A program made the translations under genes and the position numbers. Positions 10,221-18,860 of a stretch of DNA of 64,000 nucleotides are shown here, piece after piece. Source of the stretch: Xanthomonas sp. Leaf148 (GTDB lineage: Bacteria > Pseudomonadota > Gammaproteobacteria > Xanthomonadales > Xanthomonadaceae); the NCBI RefSeq assembly GCF_001423585.1, contig NZ_LMOP01000012.1, positions 124,001 to 188,000 on the forward strand. Reading direction: 5' to 3'. Position 1 is the first letter of the stretch. Each line of letters begins with the position of its first letter. The notes under the pieces are model-generated. The model worked only from the letters and a program-made list of their open reading frames with translations. It did not search any database and had not been told where the DNA came from.

Positions 10221-10368
10221 TGGAGCGGCCAAGCAAGACGACTGCGCTCAGCGTCAGGCGGACGTGGCATTGCGCGGAACGGCACCGACCACGCGCACAT
10301 TCCGGCTCTGAATGCGCCGTCCACCTCCAGCTGTCGACTGCTCGCGACAATCTGTCAGCCGCTCTTAA
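10221..10368 (-). repeat. TIR element copy 1 (inverted orientation, diverged)
   Basis: Diverged member of the ~150-bp family whose ends are AGAGCGGCTAACAAAACG and its complement. The left end here reads GGAGCGGCCAAGCAAGACG and the right end GTCAGCCGCTCTTA. The terminal TTA (10365-10367) is the complement of the TAA stop codon of the GNAT gene. Confidence 0.75.
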
Positions 10369-10856
10369 CCGCCTGCGGCAAATGCGGCCAGGCGCTCGCC
10401 ATCGAGCCGGTATACCGTCCAGCCGTCCATCGGGCGGGCGCCGACGGCTTGGTAGAAGTCGATGGCCGGTTGATTCCAGTCCAGCACCGACCATTCGAAG
10501 CGCCCGCAGCCGCGCTGCACCGCCAGCTGCGCCAGATGCCGCAGCAGCGCCAGACCGGCGCCCTTGCCGCGCGCTTCCGGGCGCACGAACAGGTCTTCCA
10601 GATACAGGCCGTTGCGGCCCAGCCAGGTCGAGTAATTGAAGAAATACACCGCAAATCCCAGTGCCTGGCCATCGTGCTCGCAGATCAGCGCATGTGCGGT
10701 GGCGCCCTCGGCGAACAGGCTGGCACGCAGATCGTCGGGGCTGGCCTTGACCGCATCGGGCTCGCGCTCATAGACCGCAAGTGCGGTGATCAACGCATGC
10801 AGCAGCGGTACGTCATCGGGCGTGGCGCTGCGAATCTGCAGCGTGGTCGCACTCAT
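10365..10856 (-). CDS. GNAT family N-acetyltransferase
   Basis: This is a 163-residue single-domain GNAT acetyltransferase. The acetyl-CoA-binding segment [14 protein letters not shown] (R-x-x-G-x-G/A) is near residue 92, and [16 protein letters not shown] forms the usual C-terminal strand-helix. It resembles the diamine/SSAT-like subgroup ([14 protein letters not shown]), but the substrate cannot be named from sequence. Its ATG overlaps the rpe stop codon by 4 bases, so the two genes form a unit. Its stop codon is formed by the end of a repeat element. Confidence 0.88.
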   Translation of the reverse strand: MSATTLQIRSATPDDVPLLHALITALAVYEREPDAVKASPDDLRASLFAEGATAHALICEHDGQALGFAVYFFNYSTWLGRNGLYLEDLFVRPEARGKGAGLALLRHLAQLAVQRGCGRFEWSVLDWNQPAIDFYQAVGARPMDGWTVYRLDGERLAAFAAGG

Positions 10857-11524
10857 CGCACCGCATCCACCGCTGCGCGCATCTGCGCGATCACATCGGC
10901 ATAGTCGGGCGCGTTGAAGATCGCCGAGCCGGCCACGAAGGTATCGGCGCCGGCGGCGGCAATCGCGCCGATATTGTCGGCCTTGACCCCGCCATCGATT
11001 TCCAGGCGGATCGGCTTGCCCAGCGCGTCGATCTTGCTGCGGATGGCGCGCAATTTATCCAGTGCCGACGGAATGAATGCCTGCCCGCCGAAGCCGGGGT
11101 TGACCGACATCACCAGCACCAAGTCCAGCTCCGGCAGCACCCAATCGAGAATATCCACCGGGGTGGCCGGATTGAGCACCAGCCCGGCCCGGCAGCCGTG
11201 CGATTTGATCAGCTGGATGGTGCGGTGCACGTGGCGGCTGGCTTCGGGATGGAAGCTGATGGTGGTGGCGCCGGCCTCGGCGAAGTCCGGCACGATGCGA
11301 TCCACCGGCTCGACCATCAGGTGCACGTCGATCGGCGCGGTGATGCCGTGCTTGCGCAGCGCCTGGCACACCATCGGGCCGATGGTCAGATTGGGCACGT
11401 AATGGTTGTCCATCACGTCGAAGTGCACCCAGTCGGCGCCAGCCTTGAGGACGTTGTTCACTTCTTCGCCAAGACGGGCGAAATCGGCGGACAGGATGGA
11501 CGGGGCGATCGCCGTCGATTGCAT
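10853..11524 (-). CDS. rpe: Ribulose-phosphate 3-epimerase
   Basis: Rpe interconverts ribulose 5-phosphate and xylulose 5-phosphate in the pentose phosphate pathway. The 223-residue TIM barrel shows [13 protein letters not shown] at the N-terminus, [12 protein letters not shown] with metal ligands, VHLMVEP, and [12 protein letters not shown]. The frame stays open far upstream, but the ATG at 11524 matches the family N-terminus ([15 protein letters not shown]) and the upstream part overlaps a real gene on the other strand. It is followed by the overlapping GNAT gene. Confidence 0.96.
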   Translation of the reverse strand: MQSTAIAPSILSADFARLGEEVNNVLKAGADWVHFDVMDNHYVPNLTIGPMVCQALRKHGITAPIDVHLMVEPVDRIVPDFAEAGATTISFHPEASRHVHRTIQLIKSHGCRAGLVLNPATPVDILDWVLPELDLVLVMSVNPGFGGQAFIPSALDKLRAIRSKIDALGKPIRLEIDGGVKADNIGAIAAAGADTFVAGSAIFNAPDYADVIAQMRAAVDAVR

Positions 11525-11653
11525 GGGCAGCTCGTAGGAAGACGGAAACCCCATTGTCGCAACCCCTGCCCGACGAGGAAAGGCGTGCATCCGTGGCGGG
11601 CCCAGCTGCGTATGCACTTGACCGGCGCAATGCGCCCGATTTGAGGAGACTCC

Positions 11654-12493
11654 ATGAAAACCACCCCGCTCGCCTCCGCCGCCATCGTGTTGCTGGCCCT
11701 CGCTCCGTCCGCCTGGGCGCAAACCGGCCCGGCCGACTGGTCCGGCTTCTCCATTGGCGCCAATGTGGGCGGTGCCGATCCTGCCGGCGTGTCCGGCGGC
11801 CGTTTCGGCTTCGATACCAACCTGGATGGCCGCGACGGCGACCAGGTCAGCACCGCCACCGGCGCCGATGCGTTCTCGCCGGGCTTCTGCGGCGGCGCGG
11901 CGGCCGGGCGCACGCCGGCCAGCGGCTGCAGCAAGGACAAGGGCGGCGCCGAATACGGTGCGCGGCTGGGCTACGACTGGCAGGCCGGCAACTGGGTCTA
12001 CGGCGTGGTGGCCGAGTACACCCGCAACGACATCCGCGACAGCGTCAGCGCCTTCAGCACCACGCCTGCGCTGTACACCTTCACCCGCCAGCTCAACCGC
12101 ACCGCCGCGCTGCGCGGCCGGATCGGCTATGCATTCGGCGCGCAGGGCGATTACCTGGCGTACTTCACCGCCGGCGTGGCGCGCGGCGAGTTCGACCACA
12201 GCTTTGCCAGCAGCAACACCGCCAACAGCTTCACCGGCAGCGGCGGCGATAGCGCCGATGGCTACCAGGCTGGCGTGGGCCTGCAGCGTCGTTTGAGCGA
12301 CTATGTCTCGGTGGGCGTGGAATATCTGTTCACCCGCCTGCAGGACGAAGACACCCGCGTGCGCGTCGGGCCAGGCACCGCGCCTGCCACCAACCCGTTC
12401 CTGCGGGTCAATCCGGCCGGTACCGACCTGCGTCGCACCGACACCGACTTTTCGACCAATGCAGTGCGGCTAACGGCGACATATCGCTTCTGA
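11654..12493 (+). CDS. Outer-membrane beta-barrel protein (OmpA/Omp25-like porin family)
   Basis: The 279-residue protein has a signal peptide ending AWAQ (cleavage after about residue 22). The body has alternating aromatic strands ([34 protein letters not shown]) and ends in TATYRF, with the terminal phenylalanine used in outer-membrane barrel assembly. It looks like an 8-stranded OMP_b-brl protein. Function is unknown; relatives act as surface antigens or small porins. GGAG precedes the ATG, and a terminator follows 15 bases after the stop. Transcribed divergently from rpe. Confidence 0.85.
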   Translation: MKTTPLASAAIVLLALAPSAWAQTGPADWSGFSIGANVGGADPAGVSGGRFGFDTNLDGRDGDQVSTATGADAFSPGFCGGAAAGRTPASGCSKDKGGAEYGARLGYDWQAGNWVYGVVAEYTRNDIRDSVSAFSTTPALYTFTRQLNRTAALRGRIGYAFGAQGDYLAYFTAGVARGEFDHSFASSNTANSFTGSGGDSADGYQAGVGLQRRLSDYVSVGVEYLFTRLQDEDTRVRVGPGTAPATNPFLRVNPAGTDLRRTDTDFSTNAVRLTATYRF

Positions 12494-12507
12494 TACAGGG
12501 CTGACGG

Positions 12508-12540
12508 CAGCGCCACCTGGGCTCGGCCTGGGTGGCGCTG
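12508..12540 (+). terminator. Terminator of the outer-membrane protein gene
   Basis: The 10-bp stem CAGCGCCACC pairs with GGTGGCGCTG around a 13-nt loop and is followed by TTTCTATTTG. It lies 15 bases after the stop codon. Confidence 0.8.
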
Positions 12541-12612
12541 TTTCTATTTGGGATGGGCAGCGGCCCTGCTTGCTACGACCTGTTGAACGCGCAATGCGTT
12601 CACCTCTGCCAC

Positions 12613-12942
12613 TCAGCGCTTGCGCAGCCGCTGGATCCGGTCGTACGCGGCGTTGATCTGACTGGCTTTTTTCTCTGCCTGGCGGCGCGCCTCCGGCTCG
12701 GCGTTGATGACCTTGTCCGGGTGATAGCGCGACATCAGCCGGCGATAGGCCAGATCGATCTCGGCCGTGGTCGCGTCCGGCTCCAGTCCCAGGGCTTCAT
12801 ACGGGTTTTCCGCGCGCCGCTTGAACCAGCCGGCATCCACCGCGTGCCCGATGGCCAGGCCGATCATCAGCCCCACGAATGGCGCGCCGCGGAACAGCAA
12901 GGCGCCGGCCAATGCGCCGAGCAATTTTCCGTACCAGGACAT
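12613..12942 (-). CDS. Short membrane-anchored DnaJ-domain protein (DjlA-like, no TerB domain)
   Basis: The 109-residue protein starts with a glycine-rich hydrophobic segment (about residues 5-32, LLGALAGALLFRG) resembling the DjlA membrane anchor, followed by a C-terminal J domain. The J-domain signature YHPDK is at about residues 73-77, so it can probably stimulate Hsp70 ATPase activity at the membrane. Full DjlA has a TerB domain between the anchor and J domain that is absent here. I used the ATG at 12942; a longer open frame upstream is proline/arginine-rich and unlikely to be translated. No partner gene lies beside it. Confidence 0.85.
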   Translation of the reverse strand: MSWYGKLLGALAGALLFRGAPFVGLMIGLAIGHAVDAGWFKRRAENPYEALGLEPDATTAEIDLAYRRLMSRYHPDKVINAEPEARRQAEKKASQINAAYDRIQRLRKR

Positions 12943-13149
12943 GAGCAATCGGGGGTGGCAAGGCGGGCTGGCGATCTTACCCGAACGCCCGCCCGGCCTG
13001 GCTGACGGGCCGTCCACAACCGGTGCACGGCAGCCGCCAATAAATCCAGCGGGGCGCGCCGAAGCGCCGTACACTACGCGGCCCGCTGCCCACCCGCGGG
13101 CCCGCCGGGTCCCGGGGACAGCGTCATAGCGACGTCCTTAGGAGTGCCT

Positions 13150-14076
13150 GTGTCGACCACGCTGTTGCAATCCGATCTGCCCGGCCTGCCGTTGCGTCAT
13201 CGTGGCAAGGTCCGCGATGTCTTCGATATTCCCCGCGACCGCCTGCCCGCCAACGCGCCGCCCGGCGACTATCTGTTGATGGTGGCCACCGACCGCCTGT
13301 CCGCGTTCGATGTGGTGTTGCCGGACCCGATTCCCGGCAAGGGCGAGATGCTGTGCCAGGTCTCCAATTTCTGGTTCCACAAGACCGAACACCTGATGCC
13401 CAACCACCTGGTCAACATCGCGGTGGAGCAGGTGCTGCCCGAGGGCGTGGACCCGGCGCTGTACGCCAAACGTGCGGTGGTCACGCGCAAGCTCAAGCCG
13501 GTGCCGGTGGAAGCGATCGCCCGCGGCTATCTGATCGGTAGCGGCTGGAAGGACTATCAGCGCACCGGCAAGGTCAGCGGCATCGAATTGCCCGACGGCC
13601 TGCGCCAGGCCGAGAAACTGCCCGAGCCGATCTTTACCCCGTCGACCAAGGCCGCCGTGGGCGACCATGACGAAAACATCGACTTCGATGCGATGGTCAA
13701 GACCGTCGGCGCCGAACTGGCCGAACGCGTCCGCGATGCCACCTTGCGCATCTACCGCTTTGCCGCGGATTTTGCCGCCGAACGCGGTATTTTGCTGGCC
13801 GACACCAAGTTCGAATTCGGCACCGACGCCGATGGCCGCCTGTACATCATGGACGAGATGCTGACCCCGGATTCGTCGCGCTACTGGCCGGCCGATCAGT
13901 ACGAAGTGGGCACCAGCCCGCCAAGCTACGACAAGCAGTTCGTGCGCGATTATCTGGAGACGCTGGACTGGGGTAAGACCGCACCGGGCCCGAGCCTGCC
14001 GGCCGACGTCATCGACCGCACACGCGCCAAATACGCCGAAGCGCTGCAGCGGCTGGCCAATATTTCGGTTGATTGA
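13150..14076 (+). CDS. purC: Phosphoribosylaminoimidazole-succinocarboxamide synthase
   Basis: PurC (SAICAR synthetase) joins aspartate to CAIR with ATP in purine synthesis. The GTG at 13150 gives 308 residues ([20 protein letters not shown]) and has AGGAG at the right distance. A GTG two codons earlier would overlap that site. Family motifs seen are [33 protein letters not shown] and DTKFEFG. The subtype is the longer eukaryote-like or gammaproteobacterial form of about 300 residues. A terminator follows immediately. Confidence 0.96.
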   Translation: MSTTLLQSDLPGLPLRHRGKVRDVFDIPRDRLPANAPPGDYLLMVATDRLSAFDVVLPDPIPGKGEMLCQVSNFWFHKTEHLMPNHLVNIAVEQVLPEGVDPALYAKRAVVTRKLKPVPVEAIARGYLIGSGWKDYQRTGKVSGIELPDGLRQAEKLPEPIFTPSTKAAVGDHDENIDFDAMVKTVGAELAERVRDATLRIYRFAADFAAERGILLADTKFEFGTDADGRLYIMDEMLTPDSSRYWPADQYEVGTSPPSYDKQFVRDYLETLDWGKTAPGPSLPADVIDRTRAKYAEALQRLANISVD

Positions 14077-14081
14077 TGAGT

Positions 14082-14105
14082 TAAAGCCCCAAGTGCGGGG
14101 CTTTA
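14082..14105 (+). terminator. purC terminator
   Basis: The 9-bp stem TAAAGCCCC pairs with GGGGCTTTA around a 6-nt loop, 5 bases after the stop, and is followed by GTCTTTG. Confidence 0.8.
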
Positions 14106-14269
14106 GTCTTTGCGGTCGCCGATCATCGGTGTCGGCACTGGAGATACCGGTAACGCGTCGATCGATAATGCGCGCATGAAACAGGGCAATGCGCGCATTT
14201 GATGATGTGCGAGACTTCTCCCAGCGAACTGTTTCAGCCGTGTTCAAACCCAGCAGCCAGGTTTTGACG

Positions 14270-14923
14270 ATGTCGCGTTCTTCAACTAATCGCCTCACGC
14301 CATTGTCTCGAGTCATGCTGCCTGCGCTGTTGTTCGCAGCGATGGCATGCAGCGCTGGCGAGCCGATTGCTACGCAGGCCGCAGAACGCGCCTTTCCTGC
14401 AGCACCTGCAGCGGTTACTGCTGTCGGTCAGCCATTCGCAGCGATGATCAAGGCAAGCGGCGTAACGTGTGCCAATCCACTCTCAGGCACAGGCTGTACG
14501 GCAGGCAATATCGATGCAGGCGATTTTTACGATGTGGAGCTGCTACCGGAGTGCGGTGACACAGGATTCTTCGCAGGCGTCGCGCGTGCAACGGGCGCCG
14601 ACATACTTGATGCCGTGCCAGCCACGGGCAGCACTGCAACCACCACTGCTCGCCTGGCACAAGGTCAACTCGTCTGCGTGCAAGGCATCGCCCGCACCGG
14701 GCAGAATCCGCGCTATTACTACGTGATCGCAATCCCGGCGAGCAGTGTCGCTGCGTGCAAGAACGCGACGCTGTGTGAAACGTATGGCGACAGGCCGATC
14801 AAACGTTTGAAGCCAACGGGCGGCGCGGCCTGTCGGCCCGCTGCGCAGGGCCGCTATGTCGGCGACTGTGCACAGGGCTGGGTGGATGCAGATGCGCTGG
14901 ACGTTTTCTCGAACGGGATTTAG
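14270..14923 (+). CDS. Hypothetical secreted protein
   Basis: I do not recognise a family. From the ATG at 14270 the product is 217 residues; ATGs at 14189 and 14315 are alternatives. The segment VMLPALLFAAMACSAGEP looks like a signal sequence with a weak lipobox. The rest is rich in alanine, glycine and cysteine (pairs in VTCANPLSGTGCTAG, CKNATLCETYG and CRPAAQGRYVGDC), suggesting a disulfide-bonded exported protein. The TAG stop lies inside the left end of a TIR element, so the native 3' end may have been changed by insertion. Confidence 0.6.
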   Translation: MSRSSTNRLTPLSRVMLPALLFAAMACSAGEPIATQAAERAFPAAPAAVTAVGQPFAAMIKASGVTCANPLSGTGCTAGNIDAGDFYDVELLPECGDTGFFAGVARATGADILDAVPATGSTATTTARLAQGQLVCVQGIARTGQNPRYYYVIAIPASSVAACKNATLCETYGDRPIKRLKPTGGAACRPAAQGRYVGDCAQGWVDADALDVFSNGI

Positions 14924-15067
14924 GGCGGTTTATAAAACGTAGCGAGTCGTCGTCAGGCGGGTGTGGACGGCGCGCTCAAAACCGGAATATGCGCGTGGTA
15001 CACGCTGCACTGAGCACCGGCCACGCTCGCCTGGCGATAAGCGCAGGAGTTTTGTCAGCCGCTCTAA
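14919..15067 (+). repeat. TIR element copy 2
   Basis: The left end TTTAGGGCGGTTTATAAAACG and right end TTTTGTCAGCCGCTCTAA match the family ends with substitutions. The internal core GTCGTCAGGCGGGTGTGG and GAGCACCGGCCACG are recognisable. The TAG stop of the preceding gene is at 14921-14923, inside the element. Confidence 0.8.
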
Positions 15068-15339
15068 GTTACGTTCCGCACATCGGGGATGCTAAGAGGA
15101 GCGCAATGCGCATGTGCGCCGACAGATATGTCCCGGGGACACACTGATTCGATCAGCGGAGCCTGCGTGCCGTATCGGAACGGCCGCATTCCTCGAAACC
15201 ACGGCTGCGTGCTCGCGGCGTTGCGCAGCCTCTTCACTAGCGCCGACGCTCCGACTGCAGGATCTTCACACACTACAACCGGGCCGCCGATAGAATCTCG
15301 CCGCGCGCATGCTGCCCCGACACGATCAGGAGGATCCCA
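15068..15339. other. Remainder of the gap before the lipoprotein-effector cluster
   Basis: With the TIR element it makes a 416-base gene-free stretch. I see only the AGGAGG ribosome-binding site at 15328-15333 and no clear promoter or gene. Confidence 0.5.
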
Positions 15340-15834
15340 TTGGCTAGTTACCGTACTACCCTGACCGTCCTGGTATTGAGCTTGGCGCTTGCGGCCTGCT
15401 CCGCACAGGCGCCACCGGCAGCCTCAGGCTCGCCGACAGCCGCCACGCCCGCGACCACCGTCTCAGCCACCGCGCCGGCACCGGCAGCGAGTTGCCCGGA
15501 TACCGACTTCTCCGCGTTCTTGAAGCGCTTCAGTGCAGAGATCGCTGTGCAGGAGAAGGCTACCGCCGATCCGCTCACCATGGTCCAGCTAGACCCGGAG
15601 GCGCAGCCCGAGCCGGCACCGGTGACGCGCGAGGTCCCGCTTGCCAAGGTCGAGTGGCCGGTCATCCCCAACCTGGACGCTGTCCGCAACGGCGGCCGCG
15701 AAGTCGCCGTCTCCGAGGACGCTGGCGGTCGCCAGGTACTGGTCCGCACACCGAACACCGGCGACCAGCAGGTCTACCATTTCGCTCAGCGTCCGTGCTG
15801 GACGTTGGTCAAGGTGGACGACCAGTCGCTGTAA
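15340..15834 (+). CDS. Small lipoprotein upstream of the XVIPCD effector (possible immunity protein)
   Basis: The 164-residue product begins at a TTG with a strong AGGAGG six bases upstream. A lipoprotein signal peptide ends in LALAAC with the lipidated cysteine at residue 20, followed by an Ala/Pro/Ser/Thr linker to about residue 50 and a small globular domain with two cysteines (ASCPDTDF, RPCWTLV). The tail QVYHFAQRPCWTLVKVDDQSL resembles small periplasmic inhibitor-like lipoproteins. In Xanthomonas, periplasmic lipoproteins encoded beside type IV secretion effectors act as immunity proteins; that role here is inferred from position only. Confidence 0.7.
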   Translation: MASYRTTLTVLVLSLALAACSAQAPPAASGSPTAATPATTVSATAPAPAASCPDTDFSAFLKRFSAEIAVQEKATADPLTMVQLDPEAQPEPAPVTREVPLAKVEWPVIPNLDAVRNGGREVAVSEDAGGRQVLVRTPNTGDQQVYHFAQRPCWTLVKVDDQSL

Positions 15835-15981
15835 CTCGGCAGCCGGTAGAGCCCACGCGGCGGACGTTACAGACGGACGCGTTAATGCAGCTTTCGACGC
15901 TACGTAAGCCGCCGGCAGGCGTTCCGATGGATCGGGCACAGGGGCGAGATACTTTGATGAGACCTCCAAGGAGGCCAACCA

Positions 15982-16548
15982 ATGCGACGTGACACGTTTC
16001 TGTTACCTGTGCTCGCTGCGACGCTGTGCTTGTCCGCCTGCGGCGACAAACCGATGTCCGCAACGAGTGCCCCAAGCGCGCCGGCGGCGGCGGCGGCGCC
16101 CACTCCCCAACCTGCTGTTTCAGCGGAAGCGGTCCGACCAGGACAAAACGACATGATCAAGGAATGCCGCGGCATGCGTCTGCAATTGAGCGCACTGCCT
16201 TCACAAGACGCAACTTCCACCAGGACGCGGGTGGACATGGAGCGCGAGGGCCAACGCCAGACCTTGCCGGCACCTGCCGAGATGGCGGAGTACACGCCCG
16301 TCGGGATTGGCTGTGCGGAAGATGGCAAGGGGACCGCCTACGCTGTCGTCCAGTATGGCGAGCTGCCCTATGGTTGCGAATTCTGCGAGTGGTTCTTCCT
16401 CTACGACCCCACAGGGAAACTGCTCAATCACGCGACCCCGCCGCTTCTCGAGCAGGACGGCCAGCAGAGCCCGAACAACGACGACTACGAACACATGCTT
16501 GAACAGCTGGGGTTGAAGCACCCCGAGCTATTGCCGTTCCAGTCTTGA
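15982..16548 (+). CDS. Second lipoprotein upstream of the XVIPCD effector (possible immunity protein)
   Basis: The 188-residue product has a clear lipobox (LCLSAC, cysteine 20) and an Ala/Pro-rich tether to about residue 50. The globular domain has IKECRGM and GCEFCEWFFLYDPTGKLLN. An AGGAGG lies just before the ATG. It sits 147 bases after the first lipoprotein and about 130 bases before the effector, on the same strand. No named family was recognised. Being adjacent to a peptidoglycan hydrolase effector and anchored for the periplasm, it is a good candidate for the cognate immunity protein. Confidence 0.75.
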   Translation: MRRDTFLLPVLAATLCLSACGDKPMSATSAPSAPAAAAAPTPQPAVSAEAVRPGQNDMIKECRGMRLQLSALPSQDATSTRTRVDMEREGQRQTLPAPAEMAEYTPVGIGCAEDGKGTAYAVVQYGELPYGCEFCEWFFLYDPTGKLLNHATPPLLEQDGQQSPNNDDYEHMLEQLGLKHPELLPFQS

Positions 16549-16674
16549 CTGGAACAAGAGATGCGCATGCACCGTCACGGATTTGGTGCATGGCGAATGA
16601 AGTACGCAGTACGCAGTACATGGAGCAACACCCCCGACACGGAAGAATCTGTCTCATAGAAAGGAACGCACATC

Positions 16675-18411
16675 ATGACCGACGATACGATCTACACCGA
16701 CATGGTCCAGCCCCGCGGCGCTGGATACAGCAGCGACAGAATCAAAGCCTGGAGCCATTATCGCGAGCCCATCGACAGCACCGATGGCCGGCTGCACGGC
16801 GAGTCCCGGCGCTGGGGCGATGCCAGTCCACAGACCCAATCCAGAGTGATCGACAGCCTGATCGATTCCTCGCGGGATGCCGGGCTTTCCGCGCGCGAGA
16901 CCGCTTACGTTCTTGCCATCGCCCGCGTTGAATCAGGCTTCAATCCCGATGCCGCTGCGGGCACGACGTCTGCCTCGGGCCTGGGTCAGTTCATTGACCG
17001 CACTGGCGCGCATTACGGGGTCAACGCGTCCAACCGCTTCGACTTGCAAACGCAGTCGCAGGCGTTGGTGCAACATTTTGTCGATAACCGTGACCTTGCG
17101 CGCAGCCGCGGCCAGGGTGAGGATTACATCTACAAGTATCACCACGATGGCCCTAGCAAGGATTATGGTGGCCTTGCGCTGTCGCGGCGCGAGATTGCCC
17201 CTCATTTGGACAACTACACCCAGTTTGTCGAACAGCGTCTTGCCCAGACCCAGGGCAATACCGTGGACCGGCCGGCACCGGCACCAGCGATGCACCAGGC
17301 CGAACCCAGCCATGACGCTCGCAGCAATTTTCAGCAAACGATGGAACGCATGCTGCCTGGTCAAGGCCGTACCGATCCGCATATCACTGGTCATTATGGA
17401 GAGCACCGCGGTAGCCACGGGCCGCACGGCGGCACCGACTTCAACTACCAGGGTGGCCAAACAGGCCGCAATTTGCAGCATCCGACCGTGCATGCGCCGA
17501 TCTCCGGGACCGTCACCTTCGCAGGCGGCAACTACGGCACCGTCAAGATTCGCGATGCGCAGGGTAACTCGCACGAGATCCTGCACCTGGACGCACTTAA
17601 GGTGAAAGAAGGTCAGACGCTGTCCGCGGGCGATGCCATCGGCACGATGGGTGGACGCGGCCCTGACGGTAAGAGCCAGTACGCGCAGCATGTGCATTAC
17701 CAACTGCGCGATGCCAACGGCAAGCTGACCAGTCCTGAGACGTTCTGGAATCAGGGCCATCAGCAGGAGTCCGGCGCTCGCCAATCACAGCCCGCCACAC
17801 CGGCCGGCAATGGCACGCTGCGTCACGGCGAGCAGAGCGGCGATGTCGGCAAGCTGCAGCAGGACCTCAACCGCCTCGGCGTGCGCGATGCGCAGGGCAA
17901 TCGGCTTGCCGAGGATGGACGCTTTGGCGACAACACGCGTGAGGCGGTGATGGCGTTCCAGAAGCAGCATGGGCTGCAGCAGGACGGTGTCGTCGGTCGC
18001 GATACGCGGACGGCGTTGTCGGCGCCTGCGGCGCAGATTGCGGCCAAAGCGGCCGACGCCCCGGTTGCGGCGCCGAAGGGTCCGTCGCTCAACGATGCAT
18101 CGCATCCGGACCATGCGTTGCACACCGCGATTCGCACCAAGCTGCCGAGCATGATCTCCAACGAGACCGCGGCCAACGTCACTTTGCAGGCCAAGCAGAA
18201 CGGCATCGACAGCGCAGACAAACTGCAAAGCGTGACGGTGCAGGACGGCAAGGCGTTCGTGATGGGGACCACGCCGGGCTTCCGTGCGGCGGTGGATCTG
18301 AACCAGCCTGCCCCGCCGTTGGAGCAGACCAGCGCACAGTTGCTGGCCGGCCAGTCGCAGCAGCAACAGGCGCACGAAGAGCAGCAAAAGGTCGCCATCG
18401 GCGGCCGCTGA
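16675..18411 (+). CDS. Putative X-T4SS antibacterial effector: SLT/lysozyme-like + M23 peptidase + PG-binding + XVIPCD
   Basis: The 578-residue protein has no signal peptide yet carries three cell-wall modules. A lysozyme/transglycosylase-like domain spans about 55-190 with a likely catalytic glutamate in ARVESGFNPDA (E86) and GLGQF. A peptidase M23 domain spans about 230-350 with HGGTD (H251, D255) and HVH (339-341). A peptidoglycan-binding_1 domain spans about 384-449. The C-terminus (about 468-578) begins NDASHPDHALHTAI and ends Gln-rich, fitting XVIPCD, the Xanthomonas domain recognised by VirD4 for delivery into rival bacteria. The module order agrees with what I recall of X. citri XAC0466. 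A terminator follows. Confidence 0.88.
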   Translation: MTDDTIYTDMVQPRGAGYSSDRIKAWSHYREPIDSTDGRLHGESRRWGDASPQTQSRVIDSLIDSSRDAGLSARETAYVLAIARVESGFNPDAAAGTTSASGLGQFIDRTGAHYGVNASNRFDLQTQSQALVQHFVDNRDLARSRGQGEDYIYKYHHDGPSKDYGGLALSRREIAPHLDNYTQFVEQRLAQTQGNTVDRPAPAPAMHQAEPSHDARSNFQQTMERMLPGQGRTDPHITGHYGEHRGSHGPHGGTDFNYQGGQTGRNLQHPTVHAPISGTVTFAGGNYGTVKIRDAQGNSHEILHLDALKVKEGQTLSAGDAIGTMGGRGPDGKSQYAQHVHYQLRDANGKLTSPETFWNQGHQQESGARQSQPATPAGNGTLRHGEQSGDVGKLQQDLNRLGVRDAQGNRLAEDGRFGDNTREAVMAFQKQHGLQQDGVVGRDTRTALSAPAAQIAAKAADAPVAAPKGPSLNDASHPDHALHTAIRTKLPSMISNETAANVTLQAKQNGIDSADKLQSVTVQDGKAFVMGTTPGFRAAVDLNQPAPPLEQTSAQLLAGQSQQQQAHEEQQKVAIGGR

Positions 18412-18425
18412 GTTCTCGATACACG

Positions 18426-18459
18426 AAAAAGCCGGCCGGCCTGTATGGCCGGCTTTTTT
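18426..18459 (+). terminator. Terminator of the effector gene
   Basis: The 12-bp stem AAAAAGCCGGCC pairs with GGCCGGCTTTTT around a 9-nt loop, about 15 bases after the stop, with an extra T. Confidence 0.9.
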
Positions 18460-18860
18460 GTATCTGCCTTTTCCCTGCACAGCGGTTTATGCACTCGGGT
18501 AGAAGTGAGATCTCACGCCTTTGACTGCTGACTTCATGCAGCCGCGTCATTCACCGTGATCGTCTGCTGCACGACCCGCATGTCGGCGCATCAATCCACG
18601 CAATCTGCCGAGCACGATAGAGAGGTTGCGCGGACGCAAGGTTGCGGGAGCTCTGCGCGCAATGGGACAGGTACATCTCTGCGATGCGGTCCGCAGCGCA
18701 AAGTGGCCGGGCGCACAGAACGCGATACATCCGTAATTTTTACTACTGTCCAGTTCGGGACTGTGCAAGCGTAGCTGCCGGCACCCGAGGTGCCATCGGC
18801 GACCGGCTGTCGGGGGGTACCGCCGGTCTTTGCATTGCACGTTTTCTGGAGAGAGTCGTC
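18460..18860. other. Gene-free leader region of the M4 protease
   Basis: I see no convincing gene. Open frames running into the protease from 18642 lack the family N-terminus. A GGAGAGAG ribosome-binding site at 18848-18855 precedes the protease ATG. I did not find a plant-inducible-promoter box (TTCGC-N15-TTCGC). Confidence 0.5.

Noticed and set aside
11525..12199. 225-codon N-terminal extension of rpe
   Set aside because: It lies antisense to the outer-membrane protein gene and has no similarity to Rpe; the ATG at 11524 fits the family.
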